The notes under the pieces are model-generated. The model ran no database searches. It had not been told where the DNA came from and worked only from the letters and a program-made list of their open reading frames with translations. From positions 124,001 to 188,000 of the forward strand of contig DIYP01000016.1 of NCBI GenBank assembly GCA_002427735.1: a stretch of DNA of 64,000 nt, written 5' to 3'. Position 1 is the stretch's first letter, and the number at the start of each line of letters is the position of its first letter. Shown here in pieces: positions 44,224-52,309 of the stretch. Made by a program: the position numbers and the translations under genes. The DNA is from Flavobacteriales bacterium UBA6051 (GTDB lineage Bacteria; Bacteroidota; Bacteroidia; Flavobacteriales_D; Crocinitomicaceae).

Positions 44224-44739
44224 TTAATTAGTCGTTATCCCCATCTCTTTGAGAACACTCTTACTGATATCGTATTTAGAATCGGCGTAAATCAAATTGC
44301 TCTGATTCGCTTTATCGAATACGAAACTATAATTTCTTTTTGAAGCAACCGATTGCATTGCTTCATAAATTTGATCCTGAATAGGCTTAATCAGCTCTTG
44401 ACGCTTATTAAAGTAATCTCCCTTCACTCCGAAGCGCAACTTTTGCATTTGCATTGCCTCCAATTCCAATTGCTCAATTTCTTCCTTTCTTTTTTTCTTC
44501 TCCTCTTTCGGTAGAAGAACTTCTTCTCGGTCGAAATTTTCTTTCTTCATCTTCAGCACTTCATAGCGCTTCTCAATTTCTTTCGTCCAACGATCTGCTA
44601 GCTTATCCAATTTTTTCTTTGCTTCATCATATGCTGGAACGTTTTCCAAAATATAATCTGAATCAATGTACGCGTACTTCTGTGCATTGACAAACCCTGT
44701 GCCAAAAATCAGTGCTAGTGCTAAAACAAGTGTTTTCAT
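44224..44739 (-). CDS. OmpH/Skp-family periplasmic chaperone (first copy)
   Basis: A 171-residue chaperone starting at MKTLVLALALIFGTGFVNAQ, a clean signal peptide; an ATG three codons upstream (44748) is in frame but less likely. It has the KYAYIDSDYILENVPAYDEAKKKL start, charged coiled-coil arms (about 50-130) and a C-terminal FVFDKANQSNLIYADSKYDISKSVL segment. It lies 51-60 bases after bamA and 60 before the second ompH, and with them serves outer-membrane protein assembly. Confidence 0.92.
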   Translation of the reverse strand: MKTLVLALALIFGTGFVNAQKYAYIDSDYILENVPAYDEAKKKLDKLADRWTKEIEKRYEVLKMKKENFDREEVLLPKEEKKKRKEEIEQLELEAMQMQKLRFGVKGDYFNKRQELIKPIQDQIYEAMQSVASKRNYSFVFDKANQSNLIYADSKYDISKSVLKEMGITTN

Positions 44740-44798
44740 AAAAATCAACTTTGCTTGCGGAACGACGAAATTAATACTTTTATTGTGATAATCAGAAA

Positions 44799-47366
44799 TT
44801 ATAACTCACCCAGATTCATACCAATTGTGAAATGGATTTGACCGTGATAACCTTTCTCATTAATATCAATATCCGAGACCCCGATTTGATAACCAGTCGA
44901 CCATGGATCCAAGCGATCAAATCCAAAACCGTAATCCAATCCAAGCATTCCAAACATTGGTAAAAAGACTCTAATTCCTGCTCCCACAGATCGCTTCACA
45001 TTGAAGGGGTTAAAATCTTCGAAAGATGGATACGAGTTTCCTGCCTCAGCAAACAATAAAGCGTAGAATGTAGCCTGAGGGTTCAACGAAATTGGATAAC
45101 GTAATTCCACTGTATACTTAGCGATTAATGGATCACCATTTGGTGAGTTAATTGAATTGTCGTCATATCCACGTAAGGCTATAATTTCACGTCCACCGAT
45201 CTGATTGACACCAGTCAAACCTGAACCTCCCAACGTAAATCGTTCGAAAGGTGTTAACCCTTTAGACTGCGAATAAGCTCCCATAAAACCAAACCCAAAT
45301 CGTGGCATCAAGATCAGCTTCTTATCCTTGGTAAGTGGGAAATACCATTCTCCTGTGAGCTTAATTTTGTAGTATTCGAGGTACTTGTATCGTTCCTGAT
45401 TGGTTTGTCCCGAATAATCATCTACCCCATCAAAATAAGAATAAGGGAAAGTCGTTTTTGCTAGGAACTTTACCGTTGAACCGTTTTGAGGATAAATCGG
45501 GGAACTTACCGAACTACGCTGCAACACATAGGTAAATGCGATATCATTTGCATATCCGTTGTCGAAGATTCCAAAACGCGCATCATCAACAACATCGTAA
45601 TACTGATAGCTTAATTCATAACGCGCCTGGAAATAATCATCCGGAAACTTCTTACGACGCCCAAGACCGACTCCAACACCTGTAATTGCCAAACCAGCAT
45701 ATTGATCATTTGATGGTAAGAATCCATTTCCAAGTGCCGTATGATTCAACCAGAGTGAAAGAGAGTTCGGCTTCTTGCCGCCTAACCAGGGTTCAGTAAA
45801 AGAGAAGTTATATCCTTGATAGAATCGACCGTTTGTTTGGGCTCTCAATGAAAGGCGCTGTCCGTCTCCTCCTGGTAATGGTGTCCATGCTCCTTCCTTG
45901 AACATGTTCTTCAAACTGAAGTTATTGAAGGTAAGTCCTAATGTTCCAATGATTCTACCGCGACCATCAACACCGGTACCACCGTAACCACCAGATAACT
46001 CAATCTGATCAGACGATTTCTCTTCAACAATGTACTCAATATCAACCGTACCATCCTGAGGATTTGGAATTGGGTTTACTTGGAACGCTTGTTCGTCAAA
46101 ATAACCAAGTTGTGCCAATTCTCGCTGTGTACGAATGATATCATTTCGGTTGAACAAATCACCTGGCTTTGTTCTAATTTCGCGACGAATCACATAATCA
46201 TTCGTCTTCGTATTCCCTTTAATAATAACGCGCTTTACTCTGGCTTCTTTCCCCTCGATAATTCGCATTTGATAGTTGATGTGATTGTCCACCACATTCA
46301 TTTCAACAGGAATGACCTGAAAGAAAAGATATCCTCTGTCCATATACAAAGAGGAAATATCACGCCCATCTTGACTCATAAAGAGTCGCTGATCAAGTAA
46401 AGGCTTATTGTAAATGTCTCCCTTTTTAATTCCCAACACCGTATCCAGGAAAGAAGAACGGAATTTCGAATTTCCAATCCATTCAATATCTCCGAAATAA
46501 TACTTTTCTCCTTCATCAATATTGATGTCAATTTGTAAGTTTCGTTCATTGGCCAAGAAAACAGTATCGAATGAAATCTCCGCATCACGCAATCCCTTTG
46601 CTCCAAACTTCTCCATGATTGCAGCCTTATCGCGATTGTAAGCTGTCACGGAATACTTTGAACGTTTCCAAACGCGCCAGAAAGCTTTCTGCTTGGTATC
46701 CTTCATGGCCATCTTTAGTTTCCAGGTAGGAACAGTTTCATTCCCTTGAAAGTTCAGCTTGCCAATCTTAACACGTTTATTCTTTTCGACATTAATAACG
46801 AAGATCTCCGAGTTATTCATTAACGTATCCAACCTTCGATAAATGTCAACCTCAACATTGTAGAACCCTTTTTCACGGAAGTAACCCTTGATTTTGTTTG
46901 TTTTCTCAAAAACCAAGTTCTCAGTAATCGTCTGTCCAGAGAACAAATTGATCTCTTCACGTACCTTATCTGCTTCGCGTTTATTTATTCCACGGAAAGT
47001 GAATCGCGATAATTTAGGACGCGGTTTCAAGCGAATCACAAGGTATATAACACCTGCACGCTCATCTTCCGCCATAATTTCAACATCAGAAAACAACCCC
47101 TCATCCCAGAGATTTTTAACCGCTTTTGTGATCTTCTCCCCTGGAATCGTAATCGATTGCCCTTGTCGCAACCCTGCCAAAAGTCGAATGGCATTGTGAT
47201 CATAATTATCTGCCCCTTCAACACGAATTGGACCTATTTCGTAAGTTTTTGGAGATTTATAATCTATATTAATTCCTCCAATGGTAACTGGTCCATCTCC
47301 CTGTGCAAAAGACGCACCCCCCAAAAGCAGAAAAAATACGAGTAGTAGTTGTCGATTAATAATCAT
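44799..47366 (-). CDS. bamA: Outer-membrane protein assembly factor BamA
   Basis: An 855-residue Omp85 protein that inserts beta-barrels into the outer membrane. Signal peptide 1-21, then five POTRA domains (about 38-430; for example VEGADNYDHNAIRLLAGLRQG and VIIKGNTKTNDYVIRREIRTKPGD), then a 16-strand barrel (about 450-855) with the ALRGYDDNSI loop motif corresponding to the conserved VRGF/Y of loop 6. It starts inside the uppS stop (ATGA, 47363-47366). Confidence 0.95.
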   Translation of the reverse strand: MIINRQLLLVFFLLLGGASFAQGDGPVTIGGINIDYKSPKTYEIGPIRVEGADNYDHNAIRLLAGLRQGQSITIPGEKITKAVKNLWDEGLFSDVEIMAEDERAGVIYLVIRLKPRPKLSRFTFRGINKREADKVREEINLFSGQTITENLVFEKTNKIKGYFREKGFYNVEVDIYRRLDTLMNNSEIFVINVEKNKRVKIGKLNFQGNETVPTWKLKMAMKDTKQKAFWRVWKRSKYSVTAYNRDKAAIMEKFGAKGLRDAEISFDTVFLANERNLQIDINIDEGEKYYFGDIEWIGNSKFRSSFLDTVLGIKKGDIYNKPLLDQRLFMSQDGRDISSLYMDRGYLFFQVIPVEMNVVDNHINYQMRIIEGKEARVKRVIIKGNTKTNDYVIRREIRTKPGDLFNRNDIIRTQRELAQLGYFDEQAFQVNPIPNPQDGTVDIEYIVEEKSSDQIELSGGYGGTGVDGRGRIIGTLGLTFNNFSLKNMFKEGAWTPLPGGDGQRLSLRAQTNGRFYQGYNFSFTEPWLGGKKPNSLSLWLNHTALGNGFLPSNDQYAGLAITGVGVGLGRRKKFPDDYFQARYELSYQYYDVVDDARFGIFDNGYANDIAFTYVLQRSSVSSPIYPQNGSTVKFLAKTTFPYSYFDGVDDYSGQTNQERYKYLEYYKIKLTGEWYFPLTKDKKLILMPRFGFGFMGAYSQSKGLTPFERFTLGGSGLTGVNQIGGREIIALRGYDDNSINSPNGDPLIAKYTVELRYPISLNPQATFYALLFAEAGNSYPSFEDFNPFNVKRSVGAGIRVFLPMFGMLGLDYGFGFDRLDPWSTGYQIGVSDIDINEKGYHGQIHFTIGMNLGEL

Positions 47367-48112
47367 GCGTTTTTTTCAATTTGTGCAGAAACCAGACCAA
47401 ATCTTCGCTCACGCGATTGATAGTCCAGAATAGCTTTGTATAAATCTTCTCCTTTAAAATCAGGCCAAAGGACTTCTGTAAAATGAAATTCTGAATATGC
47501 AATTTGCCAAAGAAGAAAGTTACTAACGCGATGCTCTCCGCTCGTGCGAATAAGTAATTCAGGATCTGGAATATGCTTAGTAGTCAATTCTTCAATAACA
47601 GACGTTTCGTTAATTGCGTCAGCGGCAAGCTCACCTGCTTCTACCTTCTTGGCCAGCTTTCTAATTGCATTAACCATTTCCCATCTTGCGCTGTAGTTCA
47701 ATGCAAGAATCAAATTTACGCCTGTATTATTCTTTGTTTTTTCATATGCTGCCCTCAATTCTGTTTGACAAAATGAAGGCAAGCCTTCCATATCACCAAT
47801 AGTCATGATACGAACATTGCTCTCGTGTAACTCATCAATCTCATTGCCCAGGCTTCTCACCAACAAATCCATAAGACCATCTACTTCCTCTTTAGGGCGA
47901 TTCCAATTCTCCGTAGAAAAAGCATAGAGCGTTAAATACTTGACATTCGCTTTTTGAGCAGCCTTTAAAACTTCTCGAACAGATTCAACACCAAAGTTAT
48001 GGCCAAACAAGCGATCATGCCCCTGTTTTTGCGCCCAGCGACCATTCCCATCCATAATGATAGCAATGTGTTCTGGCGTACTCTGTAAATCTATTTTTTC
48101 AAGAATATTCAT
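47363..48112 (-). CDS. uppS: Isoprenyl transferase (undecaprenyl diphosphate synthase)
   Basis: A 249-residue cis-prenyltransferase that makes the C55 lipid carrier for peptidoglycan and O-antigen. Family motifs: IIMDGNGRWAQKQGHDRLFGH with the catalytic aspartate, LTLYAFSTENWNRP, and the C-terminal RTSGEHRVSNFLLWQIAYSE. Translationally coupled to bamA by ATGA. It heads the minus-strand envelope run; the 588-base non-coding stretch lies upstream. Confidence 0.95.
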   Translation of the reverse strand: MNILEKIDLQSTPEHIAIIMDGNGRWAQKQGHDRLFGHNFGVESVREVLKAAQKANVKYLTLYAFSTENWNRPKEEVDGLMDLLVRSLGNEIDELHESNVRIMTIGDMEGLPSFCQTELRAAYEKTKNNTGVNLILALNYSARWEMVNAIRKLAKKVEAGELAADAINETSVIEELTTKHIPDPELLIRTSGEHRVSNFLLWQIAYSEFHFTEVLWPDFKGEDLYKAILDYQSRERRFGLVSAQIEKNA

Positions 48113-48255
48113 CGACCGTTAGAATAATCAACGAAAATAATGAAACTATCGTATTTACCAGCAATAATAGGCTATCCACTTAACGTACTTTAACAAAAAA
48201 GGAGAAGTTTTTGACCTCTGATCACAACACTCAAACTGCATTTAGGGAAATTACA

Positions 48256-48263
48256 TACTTTTG
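48256..48263 (+). promoter_or_regulatory. Candidate -7 promoter box for the small RNA
   Basis: TACTTTTG matches TAnnTTTG exactly. A start point around 48267-48270 follows, at the first base of the conserved ACGACATT. No clean TTG at -33 was found. Confidence 0.5.
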
Positions 48264-48266
48264 TTG

Positions 48267-48416
48267 CTACGACATTGCTTGTGCCCCCGCCGCTTGTTTT
48301 AACTATTAATTCAATCTGCGCCCAATAAGTATTGTTCGCAATTTCTTGTTGTGCAGTGGATAATAGATGCTCGGGGGTAACAAAAAGGGAGTTCTTAATT
48401 GAACTCCCTTTTCTTA
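48267..48416 (+). ncRNA. Candidate structured small RNA (copy A), possibly 6S-like
   Basis: A stretch of about 150 bases with promoter and terminator but no ORF. The 5' TGCCCCCG (48282-48289) pairs with CGGGGGTA (48372-48379), extended by TTG/CAA; CTATTA (48303-48308) pairs with TAATAG (48361-48366); and TGCG-CC-CAATA-AG-TATTG-TT-CGCA (48317-48340) forms an apical hairpin. Long stem, open central bubble and hairpin tip is the outline of 6S RNA, which binds RNA polymerase; a flavobacterial 6S type is known, and this may be one. A diverged copy lies 260 bases downstream. The identity is a hypothesis; the fold and the flanking signals are seen. Confidence 0.6.
48383..48416 (+). terminator. Intrinsic terminator of the small RNA
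   Basis: AAAAGGGAGTTC (48383-48394) pairs with GAACTCCCTTTT (48401-48412), 12 perfect base pairs with a 6-base loop, and a T-rich tail. Symmetric, so it could also work on the other strand, but only the plus strand has the promoter box. Confidence 0.85.
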
Positions 48417-48528
48417 TTATTTATTCAGTTGCAGACTGATTGAAAACTAACTTAACATGTATATTCTCGAATGATTAGCTAAAAAACCACAAGGACACTG
48501 CCAAATAAATTTATACCTAACCTAATTA

Positions 48529-48628
48529 ACGACATTACTTACCTGCGCCCCCGTGGCTTGATCTAACTATTAATTCAGTACTAAGACTTATATAGTTTTC
48601 AAAAAGTTGCACGAGGGACTAAAATTTT
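48529..48628 (+). ncRNA. Diverged second copy (B) of the structured element
   Basis: Begins ACGACATTACTT like copy A and shares GCCCCCG..GGCTTG and TAACTATTAATTCA with it. CCCCCGTG (48548-48555) pairs with CACGAGGG (48610-48617) with one mismatch, and AACTAT (48565-48570) with ATAGTT (48592-48597), so the fold is kept while the sequence differs, which suggests selection on structure. A weak T run (48624-48632) follows. No promoter box is seen, so it may be a relic or be read from elsewhere. Confidence 0.45.
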
Positions 48629-48655
48629 TTTTAAGTGCACGTTCATAAAACGAAA

Positions 48656-48680
48656 AAAGGGAGCTCAAAGCTCCCTTTTA
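48656..48680 (-). terminator. Intrinsic terminator after atpC
   Basis: AAAAGGGAGCT (48656-48666) pairs with AGCTCCCTTTT (48670-48680) around a 3-base loop. It lies 20 bases beyond the atpC stop on the minus strand, where a T run follows the stem. Confidence 0.8.
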
Positions 48681-48700
48681 TTTTGCATATCTATCACCGA

Positions 48701-48991
48701 TTATTCGGCTAGAACAATGACTTTATCATTTAACATCTCCATGACACCACCTTTAATTCCAACGCGGATTACGTTTTTATTTGAAGTATCATTTTGAATC
48801 AGACTATTTGTTTCTTCTGTTTCCTGAAAAGGTGCAGTCAAATCTACTTTGACACTTCCTTCAGCGAGTGCAGAGATAATAGCCGCATGCCCATTTAACA
48901 CCTGAAAAGAACCATCCAATCCAGGAAACTGAACTGCTGTCGCCTCTCCTTCAAAGATTTTCGCTTCTGGTGTTATGATTTCTACTTGCAT
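48701..48991 (-). CDS. atpC: F0F1 ATP synthase epsilon subunit
   Basis: A 96-residue epsilon subunit limited to the N-terminal beta sandwich: MQVEIITPEAKIFEGEATAVQFPGLDGSFQVLNGHAAIIS is the family opening, cut after the conserved GHA turn strands. It lacks the C-terminal helical hairpin of longer epsilons, which is usual in Bacteroidota. It follows atpD by 26 bases and belongs to the central stalk of the ATP synthase. The other subunits are not in the window. Confidence 0.94.
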   Translation of the reverse strand: MQVEIITPEAKIFEGEATAVQFPGLDGSFQVLNGHAAIISALAEGSVKVDLTAPFQETEETNSLIQNDTSNKNVIRVGIKGGVMEMLNDKVIVLAE

Positions 48992-49017
48992 AGCTAGAGT
49001 TTTCTCTGGTTTTTAAC

Positions 49018-50523
49018 TTAAGCGTTTTCCGCTAACATTTTCTCACCAGCTTCAATCACATCCTCGATTCCTCCCTTCAAGTTGAAGGCTGCTTCAGGGT
49101 ATTGATCGTACTCACCATCCAAGATTGCGTTAAACGCTTTAATTGTATCCTGAATATCTACCAATACACCCTTTAGACCTGTAAACTGCTCAGCAACGTG
49201 GAATGGCTGAGAAAGGAAACGTTGAACACGACGTGCTCTGTGTACGACTAGTTTATCTTCTTCAGACAATTCATCCATACCCAGAATGGCAATAATATCC
49301 TGAAGTTCCTTGTAACGTTGAAGCGTGATTTTCACACGTTGTGCACATTCGTAGTGCTCTTCTCCAACGATCTCAGGAGTAAGAATACGAGAAGTAGAAT
49401 CCAATGGATCTACCGCTGGATAAATTCCAAGCTCGGCAATCTTACGCGACAATACTGTTGTTGCATCCAAGTGAGCAAATGTGTTCGCTGGAGCCGGGTC
49501 AGTCAAGTCATCCGCAGGTACATAAACGGCCTGTACAGATGTAATCGATCCGTTCTTTGTAGAAGTAATACGCTCCTGCATCGCTCCCATCTCTGTAGCA
49601 AGCGTTGGCTGATAACCTACCGCAGAAGGCATACGACCTAGAAGCGCCGATACCTCAGAACCTGCCTGTGTAAATCGGAAGATATTATCAACGAAGAAAA
49701 GGATATCCTTACCTTCTCCGTCACCTTCTCCATCACGGAAATATTCAGCCATTGTCAATCCTGACAATGCAACACGTGCACGTGCACCTGGAGGCTCATT
49801 CATCTGTCCAAACACGAAAGTCGCTTTAGACTCCTTCATTTCGTTCAGATCAATTTTCTGAAGATCCCATCCTCCTTCTTCCATAGAATGCAAGAAGTCG
49901 TCTCCATATTTAATAATTCCTGACTCTAACATCTCACGAAGCAAATCATTTCCTTCACGTGTACGCTCACCTACTCCTGCAAATACAGAAAGTCCACCGT
50001 GACCTTTTGCGATGTTATTAATCAATTCCTGAATCAATACTGTTTTACCTACACCGGCACCTCCGAACAAACCAATCTTACCACCTTTCGCATATGGCTC
50101 AATCAAGTCAATTACTTTAATACCTGTGAATAGTACTTCTGTTGCTGTAGATAAATCTTCAAATTTTGGTGCCTCTCTGTGAATTGGAAGACCATTTGCA
50201 TTATCTAACTCGTTAATTCCATCAATCGCCTCACCAACAACGTTAAACAAACGTCCTTTCACCTCATCTCCAATTGGCATTTTAATCGCTGAACCTGTCG
50301 CTACGACTTCCATTCCTCGTGTAAATCCATCCGTTGAATCCATAGAGATAGAACGAACTGAATTCTCTCCAACGTGCGACTGAACCTCCAAAACAACTTT
50401 TGTTCCGTCAGCTTTAAGTACTTCCAATGCGTCGAAAATGTTTGGAAGCTCTACTTCCTTTTCGAAACTTACGTCAATTACAGGACCGATTACCTGTGAT
50501 ATTTTACCTTTAATATTCGACAT
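49018..50523 (-). CDS. atpD: F0F1 ATP synthase beta subunit
   Basis: A 501-residue catalytic subunit. Walker A is GGAGVGKTVLIQ, the Walker B/DELSEED region is MDELSEEDKL, and ALSGLTMAEYFRD and PSAVGYQPTLA are typical. Codon choice is strongly biased (AAC, TTC, GGT, ATC), as expected of a highly expressed gene. A TATATTTG promoter box lies at 50565-50572 on the minus strand. In Bacteroidota atpD-atpC stands apart from the rest of the ATP synthase genes, as here. Confidence 0.97.
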   Translation of the reverse strand: MSNIKGKISQVIGPVIDVSFEKEVELPNIFDALEVLKADGTKVVLEVQSHVGENSVRSISMDSTDGFTRGMEVVATGSAIKMPIGDEVKGRLFNVVGEAIDGINELDNANGLPIHREAPKFEDLSTATEVLFTGIKVIDLIEPYAKGGKIGLFGGAGVGKTVLIQELINNIAKGHGGLSVFAGVGERTREGNDLLREMLESGIIKYGDDFLHSMEEGGWDLQKIDLNEMKESKATFVFGQMNEPPGARARVALSGLTMAEYFRDGEGDGEGKDILFFVDNIFRFTQAGSEVSALLGRMPSAVGYQPTLATEMGAMQERITSTKNGSITSVQAVYVPADDLTDPAPANTFAHLDATTVLSRKIAELGIYPAVDPLDSTSRILTPEIVGEEHYECAQRVKITLQRYKELQDIIAILGMDELSEEDKLVVHRARRVQRFLSQPFHVAEQFTGLKGVLVDIQDTIKAFNAILDGEYDQYPEAAFNLKGGIEDVIEAGEKMLAENA

Positions 50524-50564
50524 TTCAGCGTCTTTTTGATTAATTAACTGCTCAATTTTGGGGG

Positions 50565-50572
50565 CAAATATA
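50565..50572 (-). promoter_or_regulatory. Candidate -7 promoter box for atpD-atpC
   Basis: On the minus strand TATATTTG matches TAnnTTTG; it lies 42 bases before the atpD ATG. The -33 region is T-rich without a clean TTG. Confidence 0.5.
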
Positions 50573-50681
50573 CGGCTTTTCTATCGATTCCTAAAAACTA
50601 TACTATAAATATCTTATAAACAGTCCGGGATTTTAATTAACAACACTTAATTAAAATTAGTAAACCGGAGAAAGGTTGATA

Positions 50682-51899
50682 TCAATTCGTCTTGATATTC
50701 TTTCTGATCAAATACTTAACCGGTAAGAAAGAAAATAACATACTCAACGCTGAAACCAAAGATAGGATAAGGACGCCGTCCGTCAGCGAAACGTTCATCG
50801 GAAACGACTCCCCACCTGAATTAGGCATAGTGATAACACCAAAATACATCTGTACAAAACAAATTGCGTAACCGATAATTGCACCGAAAAGAATACCCTT
50901 ACCAGAAATTAATAATCCTTCAAAAAAGAAGATGCGAAACACCAAGCTACGATTTGCACCAAAACTAACCATGGTTTTTAAGTTCTCCAGTTTCTCTACA
51001 AATAACATAGTAAGAGAGGCCACGAGATTGAAGGCCGCAAGCACAAAAATGAACAACAATATAATCAGTACGATGATTTTCTCAGACTTACTCGTCTTAT
51101 AAATGAGTTCGTTCTTTTCGTAATTTGTTTTAACGGTAAAGTCATCTCCCAGAAGCTCCTGCAACGCCAATTTAACACGATCTCGATCTTCATCATTTTT
51201 ACAATCGACATAAAGTGCTGACAGTTGCCCCTCGTACCCCATTAAATCCTGACTGATCTGCAATGGCACTATAAAACTCTGGCTATTTACTTCCCTGTTG
51301 TAGTTGATGCGCCCTGAGAGTTTAACAACCTCGGTTTTAAAGGGGTTCTTCCCTAAACGTATACGCATATTCCGCTTGGGAACATAACAAATAATACTCT
51401 CGTGCCCTGTATTCTGAGGAATGTAACCTTCCAATTTATCCAACAAAGACGCCCCAATGATTCCGAACGTTTCCCCATCTGCTTCTAGTAGCGGCTGGCC
51501 CTCCACCATATGATTTTTCATATTCGACATCTTCAAAAAAGAAGACTCTACTCCAATCATATTCGCATTCACCCATTTCTTCTCGTGTTTAAGAATAACA
51601 ACTTCTTCTACCACCCTGCTGTAATCAATCACTCCGGGAATGGCTTCAAGCTTATCAAACTGAATGCGTTCCTCATTAAATGTTTTGCCTTCGGTCAGAC
51701 GCACAGTCAGATCTGAATCATACTCAGAATAGAGACGTTCTATCATCATCTCAATGCCATTAAAAGCAGAGAGTAAGATGATTAATGCGGCAGTAATTAC
51801 GGCGATTCCTATAACAGAGATCCGTGTAATCAAATTGATTACGTTTTTCTTTCGCTTGACGGAAAGATACCTGCGCGCTATAAAGAAAGAAACGTTAAT
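50682..51899 (-). CDS. FtsX/LolC-type ABC transporter permease, probable ATT start
   Basis: A permease of the LolC/FtsX (MacB-like) type that helps lipoprotein release or peptidoglycan turnover. It has an N-terminal membrane helix (ITRISVIGIAVITAALIILLSAFN), a large periplasmic domain (about 60-270) and three C-terminal helices. The nearest usual start is a TTG at 51833, giving 383 residues, but the frame continues upstream to INVSFFIARRYLSVKRKKNVIN, which is the normal cytoplasmic start of this family and ends at ATT 51899, one codon after the rbfA stop. Read from ATT the protein has 405 residues. No ATG, GTG or TTG covers that region. Translation is probably coupled to rbfA. Confidence 0.8.
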   Translation of the reverse strand: MNVSFFIARRYLSVKRKKNVINLITRISVIGIAVITAALIILLSAFNGIEMMIERLYSEYDSDLTVRLTEGKTFNEERIQFDKLEAIPGVIDYSRVVEEVVILKHEKKWVNANMIGVESSFLKMSNMKNHMVEGQPLLEADGETFGIIGASLLDKLEGYIPQNTGHESIICYVPKRNMRIRLGKNPFKTEVVKLSGRINYNREVNSQSFIVPLQISQDLMGYEGQLSALYVDCKNDEDRDRVKLALQELLGDDFTVKTNYEKNELIYKTSKSEKIIVLIILLFIFVLAAFNLVASLTMLFVEKLENLKTMVSFGANRSLVFRIFFFEGLLISGKGILFGAIIGYAICFVQMYFGVITMPNSGGESFPMNVSLTDGVLILSLVSALSMLFSFLPVKYLIRKNIKTN

Positions 51900-51902
51900 G
51901 AT

Positions 51903-52238
51903 TTATTTTTTCAAAAGTTGGTCGATCTCATTGGCATAATCAATAGAATCATCAATGAAGAATGCCAAATTAGGAATGTGTTTCATGTTTTTCAGACGTC
52001 TCCCAACTTCTCCACGTATCCCTTTCGCATTTAGCTCTATGTTCTGCAACACTTCTTCTTTGGGAGGTCCGGCAAAAATACTCAGGTAACACCGAGCTAA
52101 AGAAAGATCTGGAGTTACCCTCACAACGGTAACTGAAACCATCGCACCTAAGCATATCTCACGCGCATTTCGCTGAAAAAATGTTGATAATTCCTCTTGA
52201 ATCACCCCTTCAATTCTACTTTGCCTAATTGAACTCAT
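51903..52238 (-). CDS. rbfA: 30S ribosome-binding factor RbfA
   Basis: A 111-residue KH-like factor for 16S rRNA maturation and cold adaptation. The start SSIRQSRIEGVIQEELSTFFQ and the middle VTPDLSLARCYLSIFAG with HIPNLAFFIDDSIDYANEID at the end match the family. It ends in TAA 51905-51903, four bases before the proposed permease start and in the same frame. Confidence 0.95.
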   Translation of the reverse strand: MSSIRQSRIEGVIQEELSTFFQRNAREICLGAMVSVTVVRVTPDLSLARCYLSIFAGPPKEEVLQNIELNAKGIRGEVGRRLKNMKHIPNLAFFIDDSIDYANEIDQLLKK

Positions 52239-52272
52239 GCTGCAAAAGTAAGAATTGTTAACGCGCTTTTCA

Positions 52273-52301
52273 TTGACAAGGAGAACTAAACTCTATCTTT
52301 G
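52273..52301 (+). promoter_or_regulatory. Promoter for the MsbA-like exporter
   Basis: TTG (52273-52275), an 18-base spacer, then TATCTTTG (52294-52301), which matches TAnnTTTG. The ATG at 52310 follows 8 bases on, so the message would have a leader of only a few bases. Confidence 0.65.
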
Positions 52302-52309
52302 TCTTTTGC

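Larger units (their letters stand above)
48113..48700. other. 588-base non-coding stretch with two related structured elements
   Basis: No ORF of note lies here. Bases 48256-48416 hold a promoter, a folded element and a terminator, read as a small RNA on the plus strand. Bases 48529-48628 hold a diverged second copy of the element. The remaining bases 48113-48250 and 48420-48525 are AT-rich and featureless to me, and 48656-48680 is the atpC terminator. Confidence 0.7.
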
